This document shows positions 45,656-54,145 of a DNA stretch of 64,000 bases, one piece after another. Position 1 is the first letter of the stretch. Every line of letters begins with the position of its first letter. The notes under the pieces were generated by a model. It did no database searches and had not been told where the DNA came from. It saw only the letters and a list, made by a program, of their open reading frames with translations. Source of the DNA: Sphingomonadales bacterium (lineage in GTDB: Bacteria > Pseudomonadota > Alphaproteobacteria > Sphingomonadales > Sphingomonadaceae); the NCBI GenBank assembly GCA_009995225.1, contig JAACPW010000001.1, positions 180,727 to 244,726 on the forward strand. Reading direction: 5' to 3'. The position numbers were made by a program, and so were the translations under genes.

Positions 45656-46282
45656 CTATTGCAGCGTCGTAATTTCCTCGCTGCCATCGGTCCGGCCGAA
45701 GAATTGCATCAATTGAACCAGCAATTCGCAGCGATCCGTCAACGTTTCCGCTTCGAGAAGCGCCTGCTTGCTGGCGGGATCGAACGGCGCGATCTGCGAC
45801 ACGCCATTTATCAGCGATCGATCATCCAACCGTTCCACCGATGCCCAGTCGACGCTATAGCCCTGCAAATCGGCAAAGGCGCGCGCCTCACGTTCGAACC
45901 CGCCGCGCTGGGCATGGCTCAGGGTCTCTTCCTCGTCCTCATCGTAAATGGTGGCCTCGATCTGGCGATAGGCGGTGGCCACATCAAGTTCGCGCACCAG
46001 CCGGAACCGCGACGTGCCTTCGAGGATGACGTTGTAGCGTCCATCGTCCATCGCTTGAACCTCGCCAACGCGCCCGATGCAGCCCACTGCGTAAAGCGGG
46101 GCACCATTTTCGGGGCGCTGCGGCTGGATCATCGCGATCTGGCGATCACGGATCATCGCATCGGCCACCATAGTGCGGTAACGCGGTTCAAAGATATGAA
46201 GCGGCAACTGCATCCCGGGAAACAGCACTGCGCCGGTCAGCGGGAAGATCGAAAGGCGGCGGGTCATGGTGTTTGCAGTCAT
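45656..46282 (-). CDS. LON substrate-binding (N-terminal) domain protein
   Basis: A 208-residue stand-alone LON-N/PUA-like domain: LSIFPLTGAVLFPGMQLPLHIFEPRYRTMV is the family opening, GCIGRVGEVQAMDDGRYNVI follows. No AAA or protease domain is attached. Such proteins are widespread and act as substrate adaptors or have unknown roles. Its ATG overlaps the thioredoxin gene stop by 4 bases (ATGA), a conserved pairing I recall in alphaproteobacteria; a start 5 codons later (MTRRLSIF) is also possible. Confidence 0.85.
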   Translation of the reverse strand: MTANTMTRRLSIFPLTGAVLFPGMQLPLHIFEPRYRTMVADAMIRDRQIAMIQPQRPENGAPLYAVGCIGRVGEVQAMDDGRYNVILEGTSRFRLVRELDVATAYRQIEATIYDEDEEETLSHAQRGGFEREARAFADLQGYSVDWASVERLDDRSLINGVSQIAPFDPASKQALLEAETLTDRCELLVQLMQFFGRTDGSEEITTLQ

Positions 46283-47220
46283 CCAAACAATACGCGGGAA
46301 AGCCGGCGACGGACGCCGACGACCCATTCGTCTTCAAGGCCGGTCGCCTCGAAAATCTTGAGCAACCTTGCGCGTGCGGCGCCCTCGTTCCAGTCGCGGT
46401 CTGCGGCGATCATGGCCAGCAAGCTGTCGGCGGCATCATCGCGCTGGCCTGCGGCAAAGGCGGCTTCGGCAAAAGCGAATTGCGCATCCATGTTCTCTGG
46501 ATCCGCCTGCGCTGCGGCGCGCAAGGCGGCAAGCTCGCTGTCGTCGACACGGGTTCCGGCAAGCTCCAATGCGCTGCGGGCAGGCGCGATCGCCGGGTCT
46601 GTGGCGATGCGCGGATCGCTGTCGATCACGTCCATGACCTGACGCGCCTGATCCACTTCACCCAGTTGCACCAAGGCGCGCACCAGACCCGCATGGGCCG
46701 GCGCATTGTCCTCGGCAAACTCGGTAATCTGGGCAAAGATACCCGCGGCGCGTTGCGTATCGCCGGCGGCAAGCGCTTCTTCGCCCAGCTTCACGAACTG
46801 CGCGACTTCCTCGGGCGACGGGCCTTTCACGGCGGCCGGCTCACCTGCCTCGCCAGTGGCGCCCGCTTCGACAGGCACTTGCGCAAGCAGTTGGTCAAGC
46901 ATCTGCTTCAACTGCGATTCGGTGCGGGCGCTGGTCAGATCGGCAATCGGCTGGCCCTGGAACATGGCATAGACCGTCGGGATTGAGCGGACCTGGAACT
47001 GCGCGGCAATAAATTGGTCCTCGTCGACGTTGATCTTGGCCAGGACCACGCCCTTGTCGGCATATTCGGCTGCAACCTTTTCCAGCAGCGGCGTCAGGGC
47101 CTTGCATGGTCCGCACCATTCCGCCCAGAAATCGAGAATCACCAGCTTGCTTTGCGAAGGGTCAACCACGTCCTTGCGGAAGCGGTCGACAGCCTTTTGT
47201 TCCTCGATGCTCAGTCCCAT
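46279..47220 (-). CDS. cnoX: thioredoxin-domain co-chaperone with TPR-like C terminus (CnoX/YbbN-like)
   Basis: A 313-residue protein. The N-terminal thioredoxin domain has an intact WCGPC active site and the cis-proline region VRSIPTVYAMF; the rest is helical TPR-like repeats (GEEALAAGDTQRAAGIFAQI and onward). CnoX holds unfolding proteins during oxidative or chlorine stress and hands them to GroEL. E. coli CnoX lacks the catalytic pair, whereas this one keeps it, so reductase activity is likely. The ATG at 47220 begins the conserved fold. It is coupled to the LON-domain gene. Confidence 0.87.
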   Translation of the reverse strand: MGLSIEEQKAVDRFRKDVVDPSQSKLVILDFWAEWCGPCKALTPLLEKVAAEYADKGVVLAKINVDEDQFIAAQFQVRSIPTVYAMFQGQPIADLTSARTESQLKQMLDQLLAQVPVEAGATGEAGEPAAVKGPSPEEVAQFVKLGEEALAAGDTQRAAGIFAQITEFAEDNAPAHAGLVRALVQLGEVDQARQVMDVIDSDPRIATDPAIAPARSALELAGTRVDDSELAALRAAAQADPENMDAQFAFAEAAFAAGQRDDAADSLLAMIAADRDWNEGAARARLLKIFEATGLEDEWVVGVRRRLSRVLFG

Positions 47221-47450
47221 GCTGGCCAAAATAAGTGCTCCTGCTGCAGTGTCGCGCGGTGGCGCGTGATGCCCTCCATGTGGGGTATCGCGCGCCGATG
47301 TGAAGCGCGCATTTGTGCTGACCGGTCTGCCCGATGCGATCAAGCCCCAATCGCGCCAATTTAGCGCTTGCAGGGTTGCCAAGGCGCTGCTAATCGCCCC
47401 GCCTCCCCGGCAAGAACCGCGCAATTGCGGCTTTTTGTCAGCGCCAGTGA

Positions 47451-47525
47451 GCGGGCGTAGCTCAGGGGTAGAGCACAACCTTGCCAAGGTTGGGGTCGGG
47501 CGTTCGAATCGCCTCGCCCGCTCCA
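47451..47525 (+). tRNA. tRNA-Gly (GCC anticodon), likely element attachment gene
   Basis: A class I cloverleaf: acceptor stem GCGGGCG with CGCCCGC, D arm GTAGCTCAGGGGTAGAGC, anticodon loop CTTGCCA with GCC, T arm GGGCGTTCGAATCGCCT, discriminator T and encoded CCA at 47523-47525. A T-run directly follows (47526-47530). Conjugation genes begin within 300 bases, and the 3' ends of tRNA genes are common integration sites. Confidence 0.97.
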
Positions 47526-47575
47526 TTTTTCCTTCATATTTTCAAGTGCGTATAGCCGGTAGGCGCCAATCAAGG

Positions 47576-47624
47576 GCGCTTACACGGCTCATTGCGCTTG
47601 TTGTTGTAAGCAAAATGTAAGCGC
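47576..47624. repeat. 9-base inverted repeat next to tRNA-Gly
   Basis: GCGCTTACA (47576-47584) and TGTAAGCGC (47616-47624) are perfect reverse complements 31 bases apart, and a third TGTAAGC copy lies at 47605-47611. The position, between the tRNA and the first element gene, suits integrase arm-type sites or an operator for the LysR gene. The 230-base stretch holds no gene other than a 10-codon leader frame. Confidence 0.5.
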
Positions 47625-47758
47625 GACGGCTTGTGCCGGGTGTGCGGTGAATTGACTCAGCCCCGGTTATTGGCATGACGTATGCAGCACCGACAACAGA
47701 GCATTCGTTCAAATTATGGGGCCACAACAATGACTAAGGGCAAGGTGGGGCGAAGTCT

Positions 47759-48667
47759 TTGACCATCGACCTTCGCCAGCTTCGCTTCGCTGTTACTGCA
47801 GCAGACACGGCCAGCTTCCTGCGCGCGGCCAAGCAGCTTAATGTCAAACAATCGACCCTCAGCAAGAAGGTATCCGCGCTCGAGCATCGCCTCGGTATCA
47901 CTCTATTTGAGCGCTCGACCAGAGGCGTTGTCCCGACAGAGACTGGCAAGGCCTTCCTCGAGGTCGCGCGGCGGATCGTCACCGATGCCGACAATCTGCT
48001 GACGACGGCGAAGGCCGTGAGATACGGGGAGGTCGGGCGCCTGATGGTCGGCTTTTCCGGCTCTCTCAGTACCGGCAATCTGCGCCTTTTGCTTGGCGAT
48101 GTGCTCGAACGCTTTCCCGATGTGCAACTTGATGCGCTCGAAGCCAGTCCCGAACGCATGCTATCAGGGCTGCAAACCCGCATCGTCGACATCGCCATCC
48201 ATGCCAGCCAGATGGAGGAACCCGGAGTCACCAAGCGCTGGCTGTGGTCCGAACGACTGATGGTCGTCTTGCCCAAGGAAGATCGCCTAACCGAGAATGA
48301 AAACTTGCTCTGGACCGATTTGCGCAAAGAAGTGTTTGTGATGCCGCGCGACCGTAGCGGGCCCAGAATCTCCGAAGTGATCCGCCAGCGGCTTGGCAGC
48401 CATGGCTTCAAGGCCAACATCATCACCCAGGAAACGAGCGCAGAGACCATCGCCGCTATGGTGCCGTTCGGGAAGTTCATCACCGTGGTCCCCGAAAGCG
48501 CGACCGGCGCTGTCCGGCCCGATGTCCTGTTCCGCGAGATAACCGACCCAAGCGGTGCTGCGCATCTCGATTTTGCAGCCTGGTGGCGCGAGGACAACGA
48601 TAATCCCGCACTCGCCCGCTTCTTCAAGCTGCTCGATGAACGCTATCCGCTAACCGGCGCTGGCTGA
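47759..48667 (+). CDS. LysR-family regulator at the element end
   Basis: A 302-residue regulator with an N-terminal winged helix (LRQLRFAVTAADTASFLRAA, then QSTLSKKVSALEHRLG) and a substrate-binding domain (GRLMVGFSGSLSTGNLRLLL, KRWLWSERLMVVLPK). The start is a TTG that overlaps the stop of a 10-codon leader frame (ATG at 47730). Its 3' end overlaps the DUF2274 gene by 25 bases. In sphingomonad elements a LysR gene commonly lies beside trbI/DUF2274; a role in conjugation control is inference. Confidence 0.85.
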   Translation: MTIDLRQLRFAVTAADTASFLRAAKQLNVKQSTLSKKVSALEHRLGITLFERSTRGVVPTETGKAFLEVARRIVTDADNLLTTAKAVRYGEVGRLMVGFSGSLSTGNLRLLLGDVLERFPDVQLDALEASPERMLSGLQTRIVDIAIHASQMEEPGVTKRWLWSERLMVVLPKEDRLTENENLLWTDLRKEVFVMPRDRSGPRISEVIRQRLGSHGFKANIITQETSAETIAAMVPFGKFITVVPESATGAVRPDVLFREITDPSGAAHLDFAAWWREDNDNPALARFFKLLDERYPLTGAG

Positions 48668-48882
48668 ATGTTCCGCCGCGCTTTCGCGAACTCGCGATCG
48701 GTCGCCATAAACCGCTCCAGCATCGGGGCGACCAACTGCTCGGGTGTTGGTGCACCTAGCTCCTCTCCGCCATTCAGGACGGTGCCATAGGTTACCAGAT
48801 CGCAGTGCAACCGGGCGGGGATCTCGATGGTGAGCTTGACCGGCTTCTCGTCGGTGATGTCGGAAAGCTTGAGCCTGGTCAC
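48643..48882 (-). CDS. DUF2274 protein, trbI-linked
   Basis: A 79-residue protein: KPVKLTIEIPARLHCDLVTY and LVAPMLERFMATDREFAKAR are the recognisable DUF2274 pattern. The family is found immediately after trbI in conjugative elements, and its ATG overlaps the trbI stop by 4 bases here. A ribbon-helix-helix-like beginning suggests DNA binding, but the function is unknown. Confidence 0.8.
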   Translation of the reverse strand: MTRLKLSDITDEKPVKLTIEIPARLHCDLVTYGTVLNGGEELGAPTPEQLVAPMLERFMATDREFAKARRNIQPAPVSG

Positions 48883-50054
48883 GATGCACTTTCCAGTACG
48901 ATATCACGGGTGACCAGCACCCGCACTGGATAGCCCGGCCGTATAGTCAGCGTCGGGCGGATATTGAGCTCGCGCGAGACGATCTGTTCGCCTGTGCGGT
49001 TGACGCTGTCCTGACTGCCGCGCCGCAGCGCCCGCGCCAAATCACTGTCACTGCCGGAACCAAGGTCGCTACCGACGCCCAGCAAGGTCGAGACCAGCGC
49101 GGCCTTGAGCACGCCGCCCCAGTGATAGTCGACCCCGTCTTCGAGGCCGGCATAGCCGGATGGGTCTGCCGCAGGCTGGCGCTCCAGTACGATCGAACGA
49201 CCATCCGGTAGGATAAGCCGGTTCCACGCCAGCAGCACGCGCCGCTGGCCAAAGCCGACATCGGATTCGTACTCGCCGATCAGGCGCGCGCCTTGCGGGA
49301 TCAGCAAGCGGCGTCCGGTCAGGCTGTCATAGACATTTTCAGTGACCTGCGCGGTCACAAGGCCGGGCTGGTCGGAGCGGATACCGGTAATGAGTGCGGC
49401 GGGGATGACTGAACCGGCTTGCAACAAGGCTCCCGTTGGTGCGGCATCGAGCCGCTGCAATGAAACCGTGCGGCGCTCAGCGGGTCGATCAAGAAAAGCA
49501 GGCTGTGCGGCAGAAACCGAAGCCTGAGCTGGTGCAGGCACTGGCGCGGAAGGAGACAGCGCCTGCGCCAGACTGGCCGCGGACGTTCCGCCGCCAAAAA
49601 ACAGGCGGCTACCGCGTGCGGCTTCGCGTTCCTGTTCGATCCGCTGACGCGCCGCTTCCTCTGGGCTGATGCCCTGCGGCGGCGGCGGGGGCGGTTGTGC
49701 ACCCACAGGCGGCAAGGCTGCGACAGCCCCGCGCTCTTGCGCATCAAGTATCGGTTTGCCGAGATCGCCGGGAAGCGGCGGTCCAAGCCTTGGCACCTGC
49801 GAATAATCCCTCGGGGCCGAGGCCAGACCGTCGGCCACCGCGACACCATCGGTGTTGAACAGTTCCTCCTCGCTCCCTTGCGAGGCAGGCTGCAGCGCAT
49901 AGAGCAAAGCTGCGCCCACCAGCGATAGTCCGACGGCGCTGGCGATACCAATTGCCTTTCGCGACAGCCGCACGACGCGCGGGCCCTCGCCGCGCAGGCT
50001 GGTGATGGATTCGGCGTCGACGGGGCGTTCGGGAGCAGGCTCGCTGTTCATCAC
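48879..50054 (-). CDS. trbI: conjugal transfer protein TrbI (VirB10-like)
   Basis: A 391-residue inner-to-outer-membrane bridging protein. It has a short cytoplasmic start, one membrane segment (AIGIASAVGLSLVGAALLYA), a proline-rich periplasmic stretch and the VirB10 beta-barrel domain with GSVIPAALITGIRSDQPG, LLIPQGARLIGEYES and LTIRPGYPVRVLVTRDIVL. It joins the inner and outer membrane parts of the mating channel. It overlaps trbG by 4 bases. Confidence 0.95.
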   Translation of the reverse strand: MMNSEPAPERPVDAESITSLRGEGPRVVRLSRKAIGIASAVGLSLVGAALLYALQPASQGSEEELFNTDGVAVADGLASAPRDYSQVPRLGPPLPGDLGKPILDAQERGAVAALPPVGAQPPPPPPQGISPEEAARQRIEQEREAARGSRLFFGGGTSAASLAQALSPSAPVPAPAQASVSAAQPAFLDRPAERRTVSLQRLDAAPTGALLQAGSVIPAALITGIRSDQPGLVTAQVTENVYDSLTGRRLLIPQGARLIGEYESDVGFGQRRVLLAWNRLILPDGRSIVLERQPAADPSGYAGLEDGVDYHWGGVLKAALVSTLLGVGSDLGSGSDSDLARALRRGSQDSVNRTGEQIVSRELNIRPTLTIRPGYPVRVLVTRDIVLESAS

Positions 50055-51043
50055 TCGCTCCGGGCGCGGTTGGTGATCTTGACGCGTACCTGCCTGCGCC
50101 CTGCGCCAAGACGCAATTCGGCCTTATGGAACAGCCGGTCGACGATCAAATAGCGCCCGTTCACCCGGTAATTGACCAGTTCGGCCTCGCCCTCCTCGCC
50201 AATGACAAAGAAGGGCGGCATTTCGCCTTGGGCAATATCGGGCGGGAACTCCACGAGCGTGCGCTGACCATCATCGAAAACGCGCAGCGGCCGCCAATCG
50301 GGTTTGTCGCCCGATATCCGGTAATCAAAATTGAGGTTTTCGATCGTGAACCCATCCGCAATCGGCGCCGTGCGCACGGCTTCGGCTTCTGCCCGTCGCA
50401 ATGCGATCAGCTCGTCTTCGGGATAGAACCAGCTGACCGAGGCCATGTAGACGCGGGCATTGGCGCGCAGTTCGACGTGATAGGTGCGCCGGTCGGTGTT
50501 GATGACAAGGTTGGTGGTGATGTCAGCCCGGGTCGGCTTGACGAGGATATGCACCCGCTGTGTGGAGCCCGATCCGCTGAGCGTATCGCCGATCATCCAG
50601 CGTACCGTATCGCCTGCCGCAACCGGGCCGGGGCCGACCAGCTGCTCGCCTTCTTGCAGCGCGATATCGGTCACTTGCCCTGGCTTGGCATAAATCTGGA
50701 ACAGCGCTCCTTCGCTAAAGGCATAGCGCTGGATCGCATTCTGGAAACCTGCATCCTCGGGCTGGATACGGGCAGCATCATTTGCCGCTCCCACTTGCGT
50801 CTCGGGGTCAGACGGGCGGGAGCGGCGCGCGGCAGTGGGGGAGGCCTGCCGCGAAAGGAGGTGGATGTCATCGGGTGTCTGGATCGCCGTGAGCGGGCGC
50901 ATTTTCACCAGCGCTGCCAAGGCTAACTGCATGGCCGCAGCCGAGGGGGCCGGGGTCGCCGAGGCCGGGACGGCCAGCGCCAGCGAGGTCGCGGCAAGCA
51001 GGCTGACGAAAACTTTGCGGAAGACAATATGTGAGCGGGACAT
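50051..51043 (-). CDS. trbG: conjugal transfer protein TrbG (VirB9-like)
   Basis: A 330-residue secreted channel protein with a signal peptide (SLLAATSLALAVPASA). VirB9-type segments are plain: ALFQIYAKPGQVTDIALQEG, RVHILVKPTRADITTNLVIN and FDYRISGDKPDWRPLRVFDD, ending GRRQVRVKITNR. It forms the outer-membrane core with TrbI. Its stop overlaps trbI and its start overlaps the trbF stop by one base. Confidence 0.95.
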   Translation of the reverse strand: MSRSHIVFRKVFVSLLAATSLALAVPASATPAPSAAAMQLALAALVKMRPLTAIQTPDDIHLLSRQASPTAARRSRPSDPETQVGAANDAARIQPEDAGFQNAIQRYAFSEGALFQIYAKPGQVTDIALQEGEQLVGPGPVAAGDTVRWMIGDTLSGSGSTQRVHILVKPTRADITTNLVINTDRRTYHVELRANARVYMASVSWFYPEDELIALRRAEAEAVRTAPIADGFTIENLNFDYRISGDKPDWRPLRVFDDGQRTLVEFPPDIAQGEMPPFFVIGEEGEAELVNYRVNGRYLIVDRLFHKAELRLGAGRRQVRVKITNRARSE

Positions 51044-51723
51044 CAGCCGAGCTCCTTTGACCAGTTGATGGATGTGACGAAGATACCGAGTGGATTCTTG
51101 GTGAGCGCATCGGGATTATTGGGAGGCTGCACGGTGATGCCGAGGATCGCGGTCCAGCGGCTCGTCTCAGCGAGCGCGCCGTCGCGGTAGCGGCGCTCGA
51201 CCCAGGCCACCCGGAAACTCCTTGGCGAAGCACGGATCACGCTGGTGACATCGACGGCCACCTGTTCGCGTCCAATCACGGAAAAGGGATCATTGGCGCG
51301 CGCATAGTCATTGAGCGCCAGCGCGCCCTTGTCGCTCGCAAAGTCATAGGCCCTGAGCCAGTTCTCGCGCACGACGATTGCATCATCGGGAATGGCGCGG
51401 ACATGTTCGATGAAGCGGGCAAGGTGGAAGGCGATCTGCGGATCGGTCGGCGCGAACTCCGCATTGGCAGGCGCGACGCTGCGCGCTTCGCCAAGCTTGT
51501 CGACCTCGACCACCCAGGGGACGATGGTGCCGCGCGCATTCTGCCAGATGAGACCGCCGGTCAGCGCCGCCGACAGGCCGAGCGCGCCGAAAAAGGCATA
51601 GCGCCAGCTCCTTGCCTGCACGCGGGCCGAGCCGATGCGCTCGTCCCAGACCTGTGCCGCGCGCTGATAGGGCGTCTCGGGTTGCGGTGTCTTGCCGTAC
51701 CGGATCGAGGGGCGTTTGAACAT
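51043..51723 (-). CDS. trbF: conjugal transfer protein TrbF (VirB8-like)
   Basis: A 226-residue inner-membrane protein: a cytoplasmic basic start (MFKRPSIRYGKTPQPETPYQ), one membrane segment (WRYAFFGALGLSAALTGGLI) and the VirB8/NTF2-like periplasmic domain (PWVVEVDKLGEARSVAPA, VAWVERRYRDGALAETSRW). It nucleates channel assembly. It lies 6 bases from trbL. Confidence 0.95.
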   Translation of the reverse strand: MFKRPSIRYGKTPQPETPYQRAAQVWDERIGSARVQARSWRYAFFGALGLSAALTGGLIWQNARGTIVPWVVEVDKLGEARSVAPANAEFAPTDPQIAFHLARFIEHVRAIPDDAIVVRENWLRAYDFASDKGALALNDYARANDPFSVIGREQVAVDVTSVIRASPRSFRVAWVERRYRDGALAETSRWTAILGITVQPPNNPDALTKNPLGIFVTSINWSKELG

Positions 51724-51729
51724 GAGAGG

Positions 51730-53043
51730 TCAGTCCTTCTCTTTGGTGTCGATCGAGGAGCCTGCGCCGTGGCCGTCACCGGAGCGCACAGTGTGCGCGG
51801 CGAGCGAGGCCGAGTGGCCGAGGCTCTGGCGCTGCTTCATGGATTTGGCCCAGGCGGGCGGGCCGTTTTCGGGTGCTGGACCGGAGGGCGTGGTGCCTGG
51901 TGCAGGCACAATGCGGCCGCCCATATTGCCGACCGACGCCCGTGCACCCTCGCGGAAATTGCTCTTGGCGCTATCTGCCGCTTTGCGCAGTGGCGACATG
52001 GCTGCGCCTCCTGCGGCGCGGCCGACACCGGCCATACCGCCTGCGACGGCCGCACCGCCGCTCTTGCCAGCGGAACCGGTGGCATAGGCCATGGTTGCTC
52101 CGCCTGCGGCGCGCGATGTGCCTTGCGCGGCCGACGAGGCGGCGCTCGCCACCGCCCCGCCAGCCAGCTTGGCTCCAGCGACACCGCCCACCGCCGCGCC
52201 GCCCGCCAGCAGGGCGGTGCCTGCTGCTGCGCCAGCGCCCAATTGCGGCCCGCCTGCGACGATGCCGTTAGCGATGCCGGGGCCAAAGATGCCCAGACCG
52301 AGAAGCGTGAGGCTTGCAAGCACGATGGCAAGCGCATCCTCGATGGTCGGCTCGCCGGGGATCGCGCTGGTGAATTCAGCAAAGAGCGTCGAGCCGATGC
52401 CGATGATCACCGCGAGCACCAGCACCTTGATGCCCGAAGACACGACATTGCCGAGCACACGCTCGGCTAGGAAGGCGGTCTTGCCGAACAGACCGAAGGG
52501 GATGAGGATAAAGCCAGCGAGCGTGGTCAGCTTGAACTCGATCAGCGTGACGAAGAGCTGGATCGAGAGGATGAAGAAGGCGATGATCACCACCGCCCAG
52601 GCGAGCAGCAGGATGATGATCTGCAGGAAATTCTCGAAGAAACCGACATAGCCCATCAGATCGGCGATGGATTCGATCAGCGGCCAGGCGGCATCGATCC
52701 CGACCTGGGCCACACGCCCGGGCTGTAACAGGTCGGCGGCACCCAGCCCCGAACCGCTGGCTTTGAGGCCTAGGCCTGCAAAGCTGTTGAAGATGATGTT
52801 GGCGAGCGCGCTCCAGTTACCGATGATATAGGCAAAGATGCCGACGAAGAGCGTCTTCTTGACGAGCCGGGCGATGATGTCGTCATTCTCGCCCCAGCTC
52901 CAGAACAGGGCAGCCAGCGTCACATCGATCACGATCAGCGTGGTCGCGATGAAGGCGACCTCGCCAGAGAGCAGGCCAAAGCCGCTGTCGATATATTGGG
53001 AGAAGATCGCCAGAAAGCGATCGACGACGCCGGTGCCGCCCAT
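51730..53043 (-). CDS. trbL: conjugal transfer protein TrbL (VirB6-like)
   Basis: A 437-residue polytopic membrane protein. About six hydrophobic segments occupy the first 270 residues (IATTLIVIDVTLAALFWSWG, TLFVGIFAYIIGNWSAL), and the tail is Gly/Ala/Ser-rich and probably disordered, as in TrbL. A longer frame upstream overlaps the trbK gene; the ATG at 53043 was chosen because it starts at MGGTGVVDRFLAIF, the conserved beginning, two bases from the trbK stop. Confidence 0.94.
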   Translation of the reverse strand: MGGTGVVDRFLAIFSQYIDSGFGLLSGEVAFIATTLIVIDVTLAALFWSWGENDDIIARLVKKTLFVGIFAYIIGNWSALANIIFNSFAGLGLKASGSGLGAADLLQPGRVAQVGIDAAWPLIESIADLMGYVGFFENFLQIIILLLAWAVVIIAFFILSIQLFVTLIEFKLTTLAGFILIPFGLFGKTAFLAERVLGNVVSSGIKVLVLAVIIGIGSTLFAEFTSAIPGEPTIEDALAIVLASLTLLGLGIFGPGIANGIVAGGPQLGAGAAAGTALLAGGAAVGGVAGAKLAGGAVASAASSAAQGTSRAAGGATMAYATGSAGKSGGAAVAGGMAGVGRAAGGAAMSPLRKAADSAKSNFREGARASVGNMGGRIVPAPGTTPSGPAPENGPPAWAKSMKQRQSLGHSASLAAHTVRSGDGHGAGSSIDTKEKD

Positions 53044-53044
53044 G

Positions 53045-53392
53045 TCAGTCCTCCCCTCGTTGGTCGCCAACCGGGGCTGACACCGGGAGGTGCGGCGCGT
53101 CCGGCGGCGGAGGATCGGCGAGCCCGGAATAGGCCTCTGGATGATCCACGCCCAGGAAGCGGCGGCGCTTTTCGGCCCAGGCCGCACGGCAATCGGGTGA
53201 GGACAGCGCCAGTTCGCCCATCTCTGCGCAGGCCTTGATCTGTAAGGGCAGCGGGTCGCCGTCGGGCACCCATGCGATTGGCACGGGGCCCGCGCGCGGG
53301 GCAGGCTCCTCGCGCATCTGCACGAGCGTCATGGCAAAGGCGAGCCCGACGAAGACGGCGGCACCGATGCGCGCGAAGAGCTTGCTGTCCAT
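53045..53392 (-). CDS. trbK: putative entry-exclusion protein TrbK (alternative type)
   Basis: A 115-residue protein with an N-terminal membrane segment (IGAAVFVGLAFAMTLVQM) and a periplasmic domain with a two-cysteine pair (ACAEMGELALSSPDCRAAW). The position between trbJ and trbL is that of TrbK, which stops a cell receiving a second copy of the element. The assignment is by position, size and the cysteine pattern of the TrbK-alt type. Confidence 0.75.
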   Translation of the reverse strand: MDSKLFARIGAAVFVGLAFAMTLVQMREEPAPRAGPVPIAWVPDGDPLPLQIKACAEMGELALSSPDCRAAWAEKRRRFLGVDHPEAYSGLADPPPPDAPHLPVSAPVGDQRGED

Positions 53393-53398
53393 GGCCGA

Positions 53399-54145
53399 TT
53401 ACTTCGACCCGCTGGGCAGGTAGCGCGGACGATTGGCCAGAAAACGCCGCAGCTGTTCGCGCGCCTGCGCCTTGGCCGCGGCGCGCTCTGCCGCATCGAG
53501 CGTTTGCGCCCGGCTCAGCGCCGCCAGCGTCGCGGTGAGATCGGCGAGTTGGCCTGCCTGCACCGCCAGCAGCTGGTTGCCCGCCTGCGCGGCCTGCAAG
53601 GCGCCGGTGGCCGACTGGCTGGCGCTGACCAGTTCATTCACCGCTGTGCGCGAGCCTTCGATATTGGCGACCGCGCCCGCCTGGACTTTCATGGCGTCCT
53701 CGAACCCGGCGACGCTGTTCTGCCAGCGTGCCTCTGCGCCATTGACCATCGCCTGCTGCGAGGCACCCAGCGGGATATTCTTGTATTGCGCATCGAAGGT
53801 GGTTTCGATTGCGCGCACATCATAGGCGATGCGCTGGGCTTGCTGCAGCAATTGCTGGGTCTGCCGGATCTGGTCCTGTAGGGGCTGGAGCACGGTAAGC
53901 GGCAGGCTCTGCAAATTGCGCGCCTCGTTGACGAGCGAGTTCGCCTGGTTCTGCAGCATGCGGATCTGATTGTTGATCTGCTCAAGCGTGCGCGCAGCGG
54001 TGAGCAGGTTCTGGGCATAGTTCGTCGGATCATAAACAATGCCGCCGAACTGCGCGTGTGCGGGCGCAGAAACCAGAGCGCCGGTTCCAGCACAGGCAAG
54101 CGCGACACCGGTCAAAAGGCAGCGGAGGTATTTACGGGGGATCAT
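53399..54145 (-). CDS. trbJ: conjugal transfer protein TrbJ (VirB5-like)
   Basis: A 248-residue exported protein with a signal peptide (ending APAHAQF). FGGIVYDPTNYAQNLLTAAR is the standard TrbJ start of the mature protein, followed by coiled-coil helices (QINNQIRMLQNQANSLVNEA, QDQIRQTQQLLQQAQRIAYD). It is a minor pilus or tip component. Its start overlaps the trbE stop by 4 bases. Confidence 0.94.
   Translation of the reverse strand: MIPRKYLRCLLTGVALACAGTGALVSAPAHAQFGGIVYDPTNYAQNLLTAARTLEQINNQIRMLQNQANSLVNEARNLQSLPLTVLQPLQDQIRQTQQLLQQAQRIAYDVRAIETTFDAQYKNIPLGASQQAMVNGAEARWQNSVAGFEDAMKVQAGAVANIEGSRTAVNELVSASQSATGALQAAQAGNQLLAVQAGQLADLTATLAALSRAQTLDAAERAAAKAQAREQLRRFLANRPRYLPSGSK

Noticed and set aside
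47526..48000. Integrase gene or fragment next to tRNA-Gly
   Set aside because: No tyrosine-recombinase motif (R..HxxR..Y) was found in any frame in this stretch; only a LysR gene is present.
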